Positions 46,113 through 57,330 of a DNA stretch of 64,000 nucleotides are shown here, in pieces. The position numbers and the translations under genes were made by a program. The DNA lies in NCBI GenBank assembly GCA_001414345.1, contig LLCB01000041.1, forward strand, positions 372,001-436,000, read 5' to 3'. Positions within the stretch are counted from its first letter, which is position 1, and each line of letters starts with the position of its first letter. Source of the stretch: Hymenoscyphus infarciens (Eukaryota > Ascomycota > Leotiomycetes > Helotiales > Helotiaceae). The notes under the pieces were generated by a model. The model saw nothing but the letters and a program-made list of their open reading frames with translations, searched no databases and was not told where the DNA came from.

Positions 46113-48255
46113 ATGCCAGGCTTTCACATCCGTAGCCATTCCCAGCAGAATGCAAAGTCGCATCTGGGTGCCGCCTCTGGTATTCTGCAAGCGTCTCAGA
46201 ATCTAGGGTCGATCGGTGCGCCAACGGGCAATTTAAACGCCCTCCGAACATACCCCCCCTCTGGTGATACCACGAATTCAAATTCGACAACCGGGGGATA
46301 TAAAAACACCATATCGTCGACCTCTGGTCCTCCCTCCTCCACAGCACTGAGAACCGTCCCTCTAAACCCACCACCGCACTTTAGTTTCCCTCAGCAGACT
46401 CGACACGAACCGGGCGAAGGCGCAGGCGGCATGGCTTCGCAACGAGGCGCTTTATCCCCACGGGATTATACTCCTGCGGGACCGCGGATCGGTATCGATC
46501 AATCTGTTCCAGAGGCAGGCCAATATCATAGTGGGAGTGGGCAATTACCAGGGTCCCTACAGTCCGGTCGACCTGGCCCAATGTCCGCCAACACTGCTCC
46601 CTCCGTCCCTACTGCAACTTCAAATATGTCGCAAGAGCAATATCCGACTCCCTCGCGGTCTACAGGACTGGGCTTGTCGCACAATTACACTCGATCAAGC
46701 CCGGCAGGCTTTGATGGGCAGGGCTATGCTCCATTTGGTTCTACTACACCCGGCGGAAACGACTACACCTCCCCAACATCGAAATATACTCCTCAAAATT
46801 CGCAAAGAAACGTTTCCAATACCCCGCTAGGTCTCGCAGATATTCGACCCCGCGCAGACTCTGGCCAGTCAGACAGTCCTGCTGGAGCAAATCCATATTC
46901 GTATGATGGTGCAAATGCGGTGCCCACGAACAGCAATTACCTTGCGCCTTGGGCTATATATGCATTTGATTGGTGCAAATGGCCAGCTCAGGGTCGGGAT
47001 GGAGGAAAGGTAGCAGTTGGAAGTTACCTAGAAGACGGGCATAACTTTGTAGGCAACTCAATCTTCCTATGCTTGCTCTCCGCTAATTATTTGTTGCCGT
47101 AGATTCAAATTCTCGATTCCCAGATAACACCGACACAATCCGAATCATACACACCAGGGGCTCCAAAATATGGCTTGGATTTTGTCAAGATTGCTGAAGC
47201 AACTCATTCATATCCAGTAACTCGTTTACTGTGGGAACCCCCTTCTTCGCAGAAGCAATCAACCGATCTGCTTGCTACCTCTGGAGACCACTTGAGGCTG
47301 TGGTCGCTACCTTCAGAAACCCCGCTTGCTTCCCCAGGGAATTCGATAACTCGATCGGCAAACCATGGGCGAGATCAACCAGCTAGCAAGCTTACTCCTC
47401 TGGCCCTTCTTTCCAACTCGAAAACACCCGAGCATACCGCGCCTTTGACCTCTCTTGATTGGAATACTGTTTCGCCAAGTTTGATAATCACGTCAAGCAT
47501 TGACACAACCTGCACAATTTGGGATATCCCAACATTAACAGCCAAAACCCAGTTGATTGCGCACGATAAGGAGGTTTTTGATGTACGATTTTGTGCCAAC
47601 AGTGTGGACGTTTTTGTCAGCTGCGGTGCAGATGGTAGTGTTAGAATGTTCGATTTGCGAAGTCTGGAGCATAGCACAATTATTTATGAACCTACTGCGA
47701 AGGACGACAAAGGTATGTTCTTCTAATTTACTACTGACTTTTAATACTTATAAATTTATAGATACAAGTCCTGGTGGTGGAAGAATAAGCCCTACTTTGG
47801 CACAACAGACGATGTCATATGCCCCACCACTTCTGAGATTAGCTGCTTCACCGCATGATACTCATCTTCTCGCTACCTTTTCACAAGATTCCAACATCAT
47901 CCGTATACTCGATGTAAGACAACCCGGCCAGGCATTACTGGAACTCAGAGGGCACTCTTCATCGGTGAACTGCATTGAGTGGTCACCATCTCGAAGGGGA
48001 ACTTTGGCTTCTGGAGCAGATGATTCACTGGTTCTCATATGGGATTTGTTGAGTCAAAGTACAGCTCTTGCACCTCCTGGACCAGCTTTGAATGGAGCAC
48101 CAGCACCAGATAACAGTCGAGGACCCGCCTCGGCCTGGCAATGCGATTACGAGGTTGGTAACATAAGCTGGGCACCACATAGCGGGCTTAAAAACGATGG
48201 TTCGGAATGGCTGGGTGTCAGTGGCGGCCGAGGGATTTGGGGAGTGAAGATGTGA
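46113..48255 (+). CDS. WD40 protein, DCAF7/WDR68-like
   Basis: Three exons (46113-47048, 47103-47712, 47762-48255), 679 aa. The first 280 residues are disordered (Ser/Pro/Gly/Gln-rich). The WD40 part begins with APWAIYAFDWCKWP, then VAVGSYLEDGHNF joined to IQILDSQ, the hallmark start of DCAF7/WDR68 (HAN11, plant TTG1) proteins. Further repeats include LLWEPPS, LDWNTVSPSLIITSSIDTTC with TIWD, VFVSCGADGSVRMFDLR, and ECIEWSPSRR-like blades, ending with GRGIWGVKM. DCAF7 proteins are scaffolds that bind DYRK-type kinases and can act as Cul4 adaptors. The very long N-terminal extension is much longer than in animals (about 342 aa total there). Confidence 0.9.
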
Positions 48256-48972
48256 TTCAGCTAAACTCCTGATTTTGATGATTGGCGATGATCTTTTGGC
48301 ATCAACGAGCAAGCAACACGAAAAAGATGAACTCATAGACGGAAAAACATGGAGCGTTTGCGTTCGCATATTCATTCATAGTCTAGCCTGGCGTTTTCAG
48401 GGAATCGTTTGACGTTCTTCATCTCTATCTTGCTGTTGCTTTGGGTAGGAAGGGGGGAGGGAAGTTGCTAGATGGTATCACGACGTCGAGATGCTGAATG
48501 GAATGGGGCTGGTGGCATGCACGGAAAAAATCCTGGCATTTTATCATGTTTTTGGTCAAGGAAAGGAAAGGAAAGCAATGGAGTAAGGGAAGGGTGGTGG
48601 GTAGGGCTGGGTGGATTTGGGGATGGGGATTATGTGAATTGAATGAATGACTGAATGCAAATTGATGGGGGAGCTTTACCTACCCACCTACCCACCTGCC
48701 CTCGATCTGTCCTTTGTTGCACCATTTTGTATTATATATCGAGATTGGCGAGACCAGATGAGATGAAGAAGAAAAAATGAATATTTGCTGTCTTTTTCTT
48801 TCCATACTGGAAGCTGTGAAGGGCCGTTCGGTATGTGGAGCTGTGTTGGGCTCTCAATTTGTCTGTTGTCTTGCCCTTCAATCGAAGGTTCACATGCCAT
48901 GAAGGCTGAGTGATCCTCAACCTTAATACAAGGAAACTGCTTTGTAAATCCAAACCATCTTATACCATAGCT
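48256..48972. other. Intergenic region downstream of the DCAF7-like gene
   Basis: About 0.7 kb, with G-rich purine stretches near 48450-48650 and a short tandem (TACCTACCCACC) near 48680. No gene seen. Confidence 0.5.
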
Positions 48973-49930
48973 TTATTCTCCTTCCCCTTCGCAAATCTTA
49001 ACAACCGCTTTCCCCCAAGCCTTTCTTTCGTAGAGGTCTTTCAACACGTCTCTCACACTTTCTAACCCCTTACATTCCTTTTATAATACCATTGGTTTGT
49101 GTTGTCCTCTACCGATCATATTCAATACACCTTTCTAAGCTACCACATTCTCTGCTGGATCTTTCCGTTCGGTTTCTCTGAATCGCTGTTGGTGGTTAGT
49201 TATAACCCGAAGCGCGAAGCGCTGTTTCGTTCCTTGACACGAAAGCTCTGATCGAAAGAGGAAGAGAAGAGCTGAGGAAAGTAATAGGGAGTCAGTGAGC
49301 GGGAGACAGAAACCCACATAACCAATGACTTGTACCTCCTTCAATAACACCCTGTTAACAGCAACCCTCTCCATATCCCCCTCGCGTCCCGCAAATCCAA
49401 CCACCAAAATCCTTCCTCTCCTCTTCACACACCTCAAACTTTCACCTATCCTTCCCACACCATCAAAGACAACATCGACCCCCGTGTACCCCAAAACTTC
49501 TTTCCACCACTCCCCTTCATACCCAATAACCTCGTCAGCCCCCCATGCCCTCACAACTTCTTTCTTATGCTCCGATTGCAACGCACTCCCTCCTATACCA
49601 CCCGAAGCACCAAGGACTAACACCGCTTCTCCCCGCTTAAGGCTAGCGCGTAGGATGAGAGATGCATAGCTTACTGGTGTTGTGGCTGGGAGGGTTGCTG
49701 CTGAAAGAAAGTCCCAGGAAGGTGAGATGAGGCGGAGGCAAGAAGGGGGCAGGGTTATGTATTCTACGTAGCTTCCTAGGTGGAAACCGAATACTCTCTC
49801 ACCTTTATTGAAAAAAGAGGAAGGTGAAGAGGAGAGTAAGATGGCCTGAGAATTCGAGGCCGAGGTTGAAGGGGGGTACGTGGAGGGTGCGATTACTTTG
49901 GTGTTTTCCTTTCGCCTGTTTAGTCTTAGG
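48973..49930 (-). pseudogene. Quinone-oxidoreductase-like (MDR) pseudogene
   Basis: On the minus strand, parts of a zinc-less MDR dehydrogenase can be read in order: PPFNLGLEFSG (49870-49838), then in another frame NKGERVFGFHLGSYVEY, TLPATTPVSYASL, the Rossmann motif VLVLGASGGIG, WGADEVIGY, VDVVFDGVG, RGRILVVGFAG and VQVIGY. An intron (GTGGGT...CAG) leads to DPAEN and ESVRDVLKDLYERKAWGKAVVKICEGEGE, stop at 48975-48973. Lesions: a frame change at about 49825-49850; about 15-18 residues missing right after GGIGGSALQ (junction near 49575); TAG at 49137-49135; TAA at 49083-49081. Intact relatives reduce quinones or enones with NADPH. The readable pieces show recent decay. Confidence 0.8.
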
Positions 49931-52900
49931 GATTGATCCTGAGAGAATATAGAGGAAGGGAAAGGGATTGAAGGGGTGAAAGAGTGAGATAGGGAAGCTT
50001 GAAAAGTGGTGTTGGGAACTCAGAATGGAGGGAGGATTTCAAGTTGTGGGAAAAAGGGGAAAGTAATGAGGTCTGCCCAAATATTCACGGGCGTCGAGAC
50101 TGCATATCTTGGGGAAACCACTCTCTCTAGTTCGAGTCATAGCAAGAAAAAGAAGCCCCATTGTCTAAAAAATGTACAAACCTAGAATATCAAAGTCAAA
50201 AGGTATGAGTTTTATATTTAACAAGCTATAGAGAAAACAGAGATTTTTGTTTGATGTAACGCATCGAGAACAATAAGCAGTACATGCAAGTATATATATC
50301 AGCTCGACAACCCAGGCGCCCGATATTGAACAGGAAAAAGATTATTTTAAAATTTGGGAACAACGACATAGAAGCAGAGATAACTCAATTTCAACACAAG
50401 ATCATAAATACCTAGGTAACATGGATGAAGGAAATAGACCAAAGATAACAGACACCAGTAGCCAAGTCTGCTCAACTCACACATAATAAATCCACAAAAT
50501 TCAGTCCAGCAGCAAAGATCTTCACGAGCACCTCTCCCTTCTTGGGTTGAGGTACAGGAACTTCCATCTCATCGCAACTCTAAACATAGTTAGTACCATA
50601 GCATATGAACAACACCCAATTGAGGAACTAGGCTTGCAACTTGCGTCAAAAAATTTGTCAATACATAGCGTTTTCATGACTTTGGATTCGGAATAAGGTA
50701 ATGAAATAAGGTGATGAAATGGTGATGAGGTGATGAAAGTTGTATTGAGAAAAGAGGGGCGTGCTTCCAAGAACTCCTCCCTCCCGAACACCGAGCTCCC
50801 TCGAATTAGCTTGGACCTGACTTCGATGAAGAAAATCAAAAACATTGTATATTTTCTTAGCCCAATTGATCATACAGGTAAAGTACTGATCGATGGAAGG
50901 ACATCATATTGAGCGAGCTTCCTCCGTTGCCTGGGAATTGTTCAAAAAACTATGCGAGAACGTTTAAGAGACTCGAGTTTGTCCTTCTAAACCTCTCCAA
51001 CCAAGTGATTATCCCAGACAACTTCACGCATTTAAGACCAAGGAGGCTCTACTCAGAGCAAAGCCTACATTTCTTACCCCGCTCCTCACTTGCGTTTCAA
51101 TGATAGTGCAGCAGAACAGGATGGTTCCTGGGTGTTCAATCGATCGGACTTGGAAAACCTCGAAATGCAAGATGTTCTGAACTGGGCTTCGCAGAAGCAC
51201 GAGTGGGACAATTTGAACTTACAATAAGAAGCTTGAGGAATCTCGTACCTCCCCGGGGGACGGGTGGGGAAAATTTGCACTTGCAATTCTCACATGTCAA
51301 TTCAGGATCTCGTGTTTTCTAAAGAGATGCAAGTGGGAAAAATTGCACTTAGAATCGGCAAAACGCAACCCAAAAACTGCAGCAAGCCAGAACCCACCCA
51401 AGACAATCAGCATGAAGAGTTTGACAACATTCTTTGGCTAATAAGTGGCGTTGACTCGATTCTTGCGTAACCCGGTTCTCGGGCCAGAAGGTCACAGCAT
51501 AACGGTTGACAGCATTGCTTCGCTCATCGAATCACAAGTCGGCGTGTGGCGAGAGCATGGAGAGCGGAATGGCGCAGGACCTCGCCTTTCCAAAGTGCAA
51601 AGCGGGTGCAGATGTGCCCTCGAGATGGCGAACTGCAGTTTTCTTGAGAGGTCCTGTGATTTGAATGGGGGAGGTTGTACATAGGCGACGTGTGTAACCG
51701 TGGACCTCTCTGGCAAACCAAGCCATGGATGGGAGTGTGGAGAAGGCATGTCGAATGCAAGATCTTTTGTCGAGATGCAAAGCAAAAGGGAATAGCATTG
51801 ACAGAAGGGGTTGAGATAAGAGGATTCGCTGGGAGTTGCCGGCATGTTTTCCCTCCCATTTACCCCTTTTCGATGGTACTCTTTTGTCAAAGTGTGGCTG
51901 GATCAATGCTCATTGTGTTGGGTTGATGATTGGGAATAACATAGAAGTCCACGAGGCAGCCATCCATTCCCTTTAGCCGAGATGGTGTCTTCATCTATTC
52001 CCAACTCCTGATCTACGTCGGTAAAAATGGAGGCATGTTTGAGAATGGAGACGGTGGAGTGACATTGTTCACGAGAGTTGCTAGAGTGCTCGTCCGAACC
52101 GAGTGCACTTTCGAGTCTTACAGCAACACTGCATTTCGATCGACGTAGGTAGTACAATGCTACTCGAGTTTTCCCTCAGCAGCCACTAGCACTGGCACTG
52201 GGCTCAGGTTATCAGTGGCTACAGATCTCTCTTCTTGGGGTCTTGCTTGCTCTCCCGTCTCTTCCGGGCCTTCTTTCTCATCGATGCTGTGCCGATGGAC
52301 GAGCAAATGGGGCCAGCTGAAGATTTATTGATGATGCAAGTAAGACTCCAGGGAGGGGAAAGCCAGAACGGACGAATTCTCATATGCGAGTCCGCGATGC
52401 ATAGATGTCCATTGATATCGTGCGGTGAAGTGCGTCTGCACGAAGGCGGCGAGAGATAAGGCAGTTTGCATTTCAAGCTGCATACCGTTCTGCATCCTAA
52501 ATTGAGAATTTGCATTCATTCTTAGGTATCGTATCGATATTGAAGAGGCGAGTAATACCCTAGTAAGAAGTTGTTTGGGTGGCTCTATGCCTACGAGGTG
52601 AATGGTCTTTTTTCCGCCTTCTATTTCTCCATAGGTACACTGCTTTGTTGTGCTTTAGCTACCTACCTAACTGGTGGTAGTTATTTTGGTGCGACTTCAA
52701 ACAACCAAACGTTGCAACGTCGTAGATTTTCGTCTAAACTCCGATCGTCTCCTCCTCTCCCGCTGCCACGGTTGTGGTACACTGATTTGCGTATCTTGGC
52801 GGCCGGACTTTGAATTGAAAAGAGGTTGAATGGAGGCGGGCGGAACGGCAGGAGCAACAGGGCAGTTTTTACTATTTTGGGGTTATCGGAGGGGAAATGG

Positions 52901-53130
52901 TTGATGGATGATGGTTGGCCGTCTGCAGTCAAGCACCTGCATCACGACAGAACCAAGGCTTCAGCACGGCACAGTCCAAGAGAGGCGTCAGCTATCCATG
53001 CAACCACGAGGAGCCCGTTCCCGTGGGCGCTCTCGATCAGTGCAAAGCAACCCTGGGTGTTTCTTGCCTAATAGTGTAACTCTTGTATAGCTCGCTTAAC
53101 ACCTAGTGACTAGACTCTGCGTAAGTTCTG
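49931..53130. other. Gene-free region
   Basis: About 3.2 kb of normal composition without a convincing gene. It contains a degenerate tandem repeat (51203-51360). Overlapping minus-strand frames at 51492-51906 and frames at 52235-52932 show no motif, start context or splice-supported extension. Confidence 0.45.
51203..51360. repeat. Degenerate tandem repeat, three units of about 65 bp
   Basis: Each unit begins GTGGG(A/G)(A/C)AAATTTG(A/C)ACTT-like sequence (starts 51203, 51264, 51333) and the spacers share AGGA(A)TCTCGT. Read by eye; unit ends are approximate. Confidence 0.55.
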
Positions 53131-53474
53131 AAAGTGGTTGTCTATACTCTCTCTCTTAATAAAACCGCAAATATATAGAATAAAGACCAACTAATATAAA
53201 AGAGTTTAACTTATCTAATAAAGTTTTTAAATAACTTTCTAGAATTTAACTAAGTTATATATAAGTTTTTATAATAACTTAATTAACTACTTTTATAGTT
53301 TATATAAAGCTAGATATTAGAAATAATATATAATAATAAGAGTAATAGTAACTACCTTCTCTAGACTCTTAACTAGAAGTTACTCATTTTAACAATATAG
53401 GTAAATTTTATATTATTTTAGTTGTTTATCTGGATTTACTCTGGAAAGCTAGAACAACGAGCATTGCCGCTTTT
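53131..53474. mobile_element. AT-rich RIP-mutated fragment ending in a MITE TIR
   Basis: From about 53150 to 53420 the sequence is AT-rich and TA-dominated. Its right end reads CTAGAACAACGAGCATTGCCGC then TTTT: the GAACAACGAG piece is found at the right of MITE copies B and C, and ATTGCCGCTTTT (53463-53474) is a shortened form of the TIR ATTTACTGCCGCTTT. It lies about 215 bp upstream of the V-ATPase subunit E start. Confidence 0.5.
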
Positions 53475-53689
53475 GCTGTCCTTCACAAAGTTAGCATTCA
53501 AGTGAGAGCCTTGAAACCTGAGGCTTCAAGGGTGCACGGTCCAAGTACGTCCACAGTCGCTGTTGCTATTGCGGCCTATCGGTCATTGAAGCTGCAAGAT
53601 CAAGCTCCAGGCATATCAACACAACCAAGCTCACCCTCACCAACTCCCAATTCTCCCACTTCCCCCAGAACCCAAGAAACTCGCCCACC

Positions 53690-54512
53690 ATGTCACAATC
53701 CCACGCCCTGTCCGACGACCAGGCAAGACGCCCTCCCAACGGAGCCCCCCACAAGCCAGCTAACCAAGCTATCCACAGGTCGGACAAGAGCTCAAGAAGA
53801 TGACGGCCTTCATCAAGCAAGAAGCCCACGAGAAAGCCCGCGAAATCCAAATCAAAGCCGACGAAGAATTCGCCATCGAGAAATCCAAGCTCGTCCGCCA
53901 AGAAACCTCGTCCATCGACACGACCTACGAGAAGAAGTTCAAAGCCGCCCAGATGTCGCAGCAAATCACCCGTTCCACGGTGGCCAACAAGACCCGTCTC
54001 AAGGTCCTGTCCGCCCGCCAGGAACTGCTTGATGGCATATTCGAGCAGGCCGAGAAGAAGCTGGGCGATGCTACCAAGGATAAGAAGAAGTACACGGAGA
54101 TTCTGAAGAATTTGATGTTGGAGGGCTTTTACGCTTTGAATGAGAGTAAAGTGCAGATTCGTGCGAGGAAGGCGGATTATGAGTTGGTGAAGAAGGCGAT
54201 TGAGTTGGCGGTTGAGGAGTACAAGGAGAAGACGAAGAAGGACATTTCGGCGACGATTGATGAGGCCAATCCACAACCAGAAGGATGGTGAGTTATTTTA
54301 TTTACACCCCCCCCCCAAAGGATTGTTGGCTTGTGGTACAGTAAGCTAATTCTTGTGGCAGTGCTGGTGGACTTTCAATTGTGGGTGGTGGTGGAAAGAT
54401 TGATATCGACAACACCTTCGAAGAGCGGCTCAAGTTGCTCCAAGACAATGCTTTACCCGCGGTACGAACCACTTTGTTTGGCAAGAATGAGAACCGGAGA
54501 TTTTATGATTAG
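53690..54512 (+). CDS. vma4: V-type proton ATPase subunit E
   Basis: Three exons (53690-53722, 53779-54287, 54362-54512), 230 aa, the normal length. Subunit E is part of the peripheral stalk that holds the catalytic V1 head against the membrane Vo sector, allowing ATP-driven acidification of the vacuole. The N-terminal half is a long charged helix (ELKKMTAFIKQEAHEKAREI, KADEEFAIEKSKLVRQE); the C-terminus GGLSIVGGGGKIDIDNTFEE with LPAVRTTLFGKNENRRFYD is the family signature. The first intron has a GC donor (GCAAGA...CAG) and joins DDQ to VGQELKKM, as in relatives. The start context is CACCATGTC. Confidence 0.95.
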
Positions 54513-54695
54513 GTTGAGAATGGCTGAGTTTAGGTCACTTGGAAGCGGGGCATACTCCACATTATTGTATTGTTGGAGTCTGTTAAAGCCGGTAGACGGT
54601 GTATAATAAATTGGAAGCAGTGAGCTTCATCCTTGAGCATTAACCTTCTTCAAAACCGGAAGCTACCTATCCACTCCTATTTGCAAAAGCCGACT

Positions 54696-56729
54696 CTATT
54701 TGTCTCCAACGCCATTAAGATTACTTCCCTTGCTCCTCGCTAAAAATGCACTCATCCCATTCTTTTCCTTGGTGAGATTCTCACTCTTCACTCGAGGTTT
54801 GTCAAAATGTGTAAGCTTCGGTTTCGGTCTCGTCCTCAGAGTATCCGAGAACCGCTGACTGACAAGTTCCAAAGTTTCCTTGGCCTCGATTCTTGATATG
54901 AAAGCAGCTCCGGGGTTTCCAATACTTCTCATCACCTTCCTCACCGCACCAACTAAAGCATCGACATCTTCGTCAAACTGTTCCGCAACATCACGATTTG
55001 TGAGATCAAATTTGGAAGATCGACCATCGTCCACAGCTATGTCCAACAGAGCCACAAGAGCTGTTAGTTCGTGATAATCAGTCTCCGACTTTGCAACGAA
55101 TTCTTTGTCTCCAAGTCGATCGATAAACTCATTGAGGTCCGTTGCTTCGTGGGGATGAGTTTTGCGAAAAGAAATTTCATTGAAAAAGGAGCAGAGAGCC
55201 AGTCGTCTTCGAAGATCATGTGTTCGAGGAGATGTAGAAGGTATTATTAGTGCAATTTGCAAACGAAGAGATGCTGATTCAACAGTATCGAAGATGGATT
55301 TGCAGATGGTTTGACACTTGTAGCGTAGTTAGTATATTAGATGAACAAAAATGACTGGGAAGATTCTTACATAAGATTCCCACTCATCCTCTCCTCTGAT
55401 GTATTTGCAAAGTCTCCTGATTGTTGCTTGTAGTAGGTCAAGGACATCAATATTCCTGTAAACAATTTGGTCTGCACTCATACGTAGTAGCAAACATATA
55501 AGATATCGTCTGCTCTCTTTTTCCAAGGAATCTGCGGCATGCTGATAGAACCGAATGAGAGAGCGAAGTGGTGCCCAATCGTGGTCAAGAAAAGAATCGG
55601 TGACGGGAACCGCATCTGGTTTGATCTTAGCGGTGAGAGTAGTTGCTGTGGATGTTCCGCCAATCTTCTGGAAACTCTGTTCGATGAGCTTTGGAGATAT
55701 GAGTTTTTGAATTTGTTGCGTGGACTCTCCCAAAGTATTGAAGTACGAAGTTCGAAGTACGCCCTCCGATTCATGGCATGCTTCATCAAGTATCCACAAG
55801 AAAATCTCATCAGTTAGTAACTTTCCAAACGAAACCATATCTTCTGCAAAACCGGAGACAAAGGTTTGGTTTCGCATGTCAGGTTTGCTTAGCTCCGTCT
55901 TCCAATCTTGGGGTACTGCCTTGGATGGGAATGGTCGCCTCGCGGATTTCAAGGATTTTTGGGTGTCGAAAAAGTGCCAACATTTGTTTACACTTGTTGC
56001 CTCAGTCCTCATCAGTGCGCGTTGAACCTTTTGCATTCCTCCGTCTTCCTTTCCAGCAACAACTGATTCCAATAACGCACCATGAGCGAGTTTTGATGTA
56101 TCGAGATGAGTTCCTATCTCTGCATCTCGCTCTTCTGGAGGAGCCATCATGGCTTTGACTCTTTTGGAGCTGGCTTCGGTGGCTACATCGTGCTCTGCCT
56201 CCTTGACCAAAGATTTCAGATCAAACTTGTACTTGGGCTGTACCGTCAATGGAGACTTAAGGAAGTGGTATGGCCCTTTTTTGGTTTTTCGAGTCGTTGG
56301 AGTGCTTGGGGCAGCCTTGTCGGTGGTTGTGGGAGGGCTGGCCTGCCGATTGGAGGTCTTCGCTCCAATAATCGTGGAAAGATCCTCGAGTGAGGACTCT
56401 GAATCCGAGTTGTCTTCACTATCAGAGCTTCTGACTATTCTCGATGATTTTCCGGCACTTGAATCCACATTCGGCGTTGCAGCTGCAGCAGCTGGGGTTG
56501 AGGAAACCATGGCGTCACTACTTGGTGGTGGAGGTGAAAGACTTGATGTTGATGTTGATGTTGGACCCCGAACGGTGGAGGACAATGGAGTCTCTGGTGC
56601 TGATGCATTGGAATTGGAATTCGATGCCGAGGAATGACGTGAGGGAGATGAAGTAGCGGGAGGAGTAGTCGTCTTCACGGGTTGCCTTGGGGCAAAAAAA
56701 TTGCGTATCGACTGGCTGTTATTAACCAT
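54696..56729 (-). CDS. Conserved nuclear-type protein, possibly Nse5/Nse6-like
   Basis: Minus strand, exons 56729-55371 and 55316-54696 (GTAAGA...AAG, phase 0), 659 aa if it starts at MVNNSQSIRNFFAPRQ; in-frame ATG further upstream (56819) is possible. Residues 1-190 are disordered, Ser/Pro/Thr-rich, with an acidic patch (SDSEDNSDSESSLEDL) and basic segments (TTRKTKKGPY). The rest is helical: WHFFDTQ, FVSGFAEDMVSFGKLLTDEIFLWILDEAC, then helix repeats to the end. I recall this FxxGFxxDMVxxGKxLxDExFLWILDE block from fungal proteins of the SMC5-SMC6-associated Nse5/Nse6 type, but memory only supports this weakly. The N-terminal SIRNFF element resembles short PCNA- or SMC-binding motifs. Function should be treated as unknown. 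Confidence 0.7.
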
Positions 56730-56870
56730 GATGGACAAAGAAACGAAACCTTTGGTTTGGATCTTTGGCCTAGACTGGCAGAGGTATAGAACTGCCCGCA
56801 GGTGGACGCGGTTCTCCATTTGGGAAAGCGCGGGCGGTTTCGCCAAAACACGTGCAGCCACGCCGGTATA

Positions 56871-57060
56871 AAAGCGGCAGTAGAAGTTAAACTAAAACGT
56901 CTAAAACCAGAAATTACAACTGTCTATTACTTAGTACCTTGACTAGATAGTATTAACTATATATATATAGTATAAAATTAGATATAATAATAATTATATC
57001 TCTAATAGCTATTTACTTACTTGAATAGCGACTTTTTAACTCTTAGATAGAATATTAACC
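56871..57060 (+). mobile_element. MITE-like element, copy G (left end only)
   Basis: Begins AAAGCGGCAGTAGAAG (one mismatch to the family TIR), preceded by TA, and runs into AT-rich, RIP-like sequence. The right end was not found, so the end is approximate. Confidence 0.45.
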
Positions 57061-57240
57061 ATCTACCTAGGTATGTTATACACTTGCTTGGTATTAGTTG
57101 TTACCTTTTTCTATCAAATCCTTGAAGCAACAAAGCAACACAGCGCGTTCCCGTAGTGCTACCCTGGACAGCACTGGCTGCCGTGGAACGTGCTTTGGTG
57201 CGGCGATGTCGGATTGAAGCTGTATGATGCGTTGAGCCAT

Positions 57241-57330
57241 GCTCTACTGCTCTACTGCTCTACTGCTCTACTGCTCTACTGCTCTACTGCTCTACTGCTC
57301 TACTGCTCTACTGCTCTACTGCTCTACTGC
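57241..57330. repeat. Octamer tandem repeat (GCTCTACT)n
   Basis: About 11 perfect copies of an 8-bp unit. Three units are 24 bp, so all three frames stay open in the repeat; the open frame through it (Leu/Tyr/Cys/Ser/Thr/Ala cycle) is a by-product, not evidence for a gene. Confidence 0.9.

Noticed and set aside
51492..51906. Three overlapping minus-strand open frames of 111-132 codons
   Set aside because: Three frames open at once point to low stop density rather than coding; no motif, no start context, no splice extension.
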